This document shows positions 6,217 through 6,474 of a DNA stretch of 6,474 nucleotides, one piece after another. Below the pieces are notes generated by a model. It made no database searches. It was given only the letters and a program-made list of their open reading frames with translations, and was not told where the DNA came from. Source of the stretch: Comamonadaceae bacterium (GTDB taxonomy: Bacteria > Pseudomonadota > Gammaproteobacteria > Burkholderiales > Burkholderiaceae_C); NCBI GenBank assembly GCA_947372005.1, contig CANBRV010000129.1:1-6474 (forward strand), in the 5' to 3' direction. The translations under genes and the position numbers were made by a program. Within the stretch, counting starts at the first letter, position 1; each line of letters begins with the position of its first letter.

Positions 6217-6474
6217 TTAGAGTGCAGGATCGCGTTCTTCCCAGCGAATCTGATCAATCGCCTTGAGTAGATCTTTAGACAATGGCGGCGTTTCCCAAGC
6301 CTTCAAACACTCATCGAATTGCGCAACCGTTGTCACGCCAATGATGGTGCTAGCCACTTGCCATTTTTGATAACAAAACGCGAGCGCCAATTGCACAGGC
6401 GTCATGCCGTTATCACGCGCCAATTGGTTATAGCGCTTGGCAGCATGCAGGGCTTCTGGGCGACCCCAGCGCTG
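6217..6474 (-). CDS. Aldo/keto reductase, Tas-like, C-terminal 85 residues only (N-terminus beyond window edge)
   Basis: The frame is open from the right edge and ends at TAA 6217-6219, giving 85 residues. It matches the C-terminal part of NADP(H)-dependent aldo/keto reductases. The stretch TPVQLALAF, then VASTIIGVTTVAQFDECLKA (39-58), is the last beta strand and cofactor-phosphate-binding helix region of the TIM barrel. From memory the wording (ALAF...VASTxxGxTTxxQ) is closest to E. coli Tas. Full-length proteins of this group have about 345 residues, so roughly three quarters, including the catalytic Asp-Tyr-Lys-His, lies outside the window. It reduces carbonyl compounds in the cytoplasm; the substrate cannot be told. 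It is 106 bases upstream of the transporter and points the same way, but nothing links its function to formate. Confidence 0.88.
   Translation of the reverse strand, partial: QRWGRPEALHAAKRYNQLARDNGMTPVQLALAFCYQKWQVASTIIGVTTVAQFDECLKAWETPPLSKDLLKAIDQIRWEERDPAL

Noticed and set aside
1..6474. CRISPR array, tRNA, rRNA or integrated mobile element
   Set aside because: No tandem direct repeats with spacers, no tRNA-like cloverleaf and no transposase or integrase frame were seen; nearly the whole window is coding.

Overview
All genes in this window lie on the minus strand, so the biological order runs from right to left. It starts with the tail of a Tas-like aldo/keto reductase, which enters from the right edge. 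Next come a complete OFA-family (oxalate/formate antiporter type) MFS transporter, a complete NAD-linked formate dehydrogenase beta subunit with fused NuoE and NuoF modules, and a formate dehydrogenase alpha subunit. The alpha subunit is the large molybdopterin (Mo or W) iron-sulfur catalytic chain. It runs open from its start at 2636 off the left edge, with 878 residues visible. The plus strand holds only shadow frames.

The protein types, good Shine-Dalgarno sites and moderate G+C suggest a proteobacterium. A betaproteobacterium of the Burkholderiales is my best guess from the resemblance of the FDH and OFA proteins to that group. This is an inference, not a demonstrated placement.

The two dehydrogenase chains form a cytoplasmic two-subunit enzyme of the Methylorubrum Fdh1 type. 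Formate is oxidised at the metal site of alpha, electrons pass through a chain of Fe-S clusters to FMN in beta, and NAD+ is reduced. The transporter upstream plausibly supplies formate or a related small carboxylate, or exchanges it for another anion. The set therefore looks like a formate uptake and oxidation module giving NADH and CO2, possibly linked to oxalate or C1 metabolism, although no oxalate-decarboxylating gene is visible.

The unusual material is between the genes. A 12-bp-stem palindrome resembling a REP element sits in the 35-base gap between beta and alpha, contains the beta stop codon and abuts the alpha ribosome binding site. A terminator-like hairpin with a T run lies between the transporter and beta, too close to beta for a separate promoter downstream of it, which suggests attenuation or partial read-through. 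A small inverted repeat precedes the transporter. The transporter itself appears to have 13 rather than 12 membrane segments, a two-cysteine first external loop, and Trp where OxlT is expected to have its substrate-binding Lys. I see no mobile element with a transposase, no RNA gene, no CRISPR array and no clearly new system.
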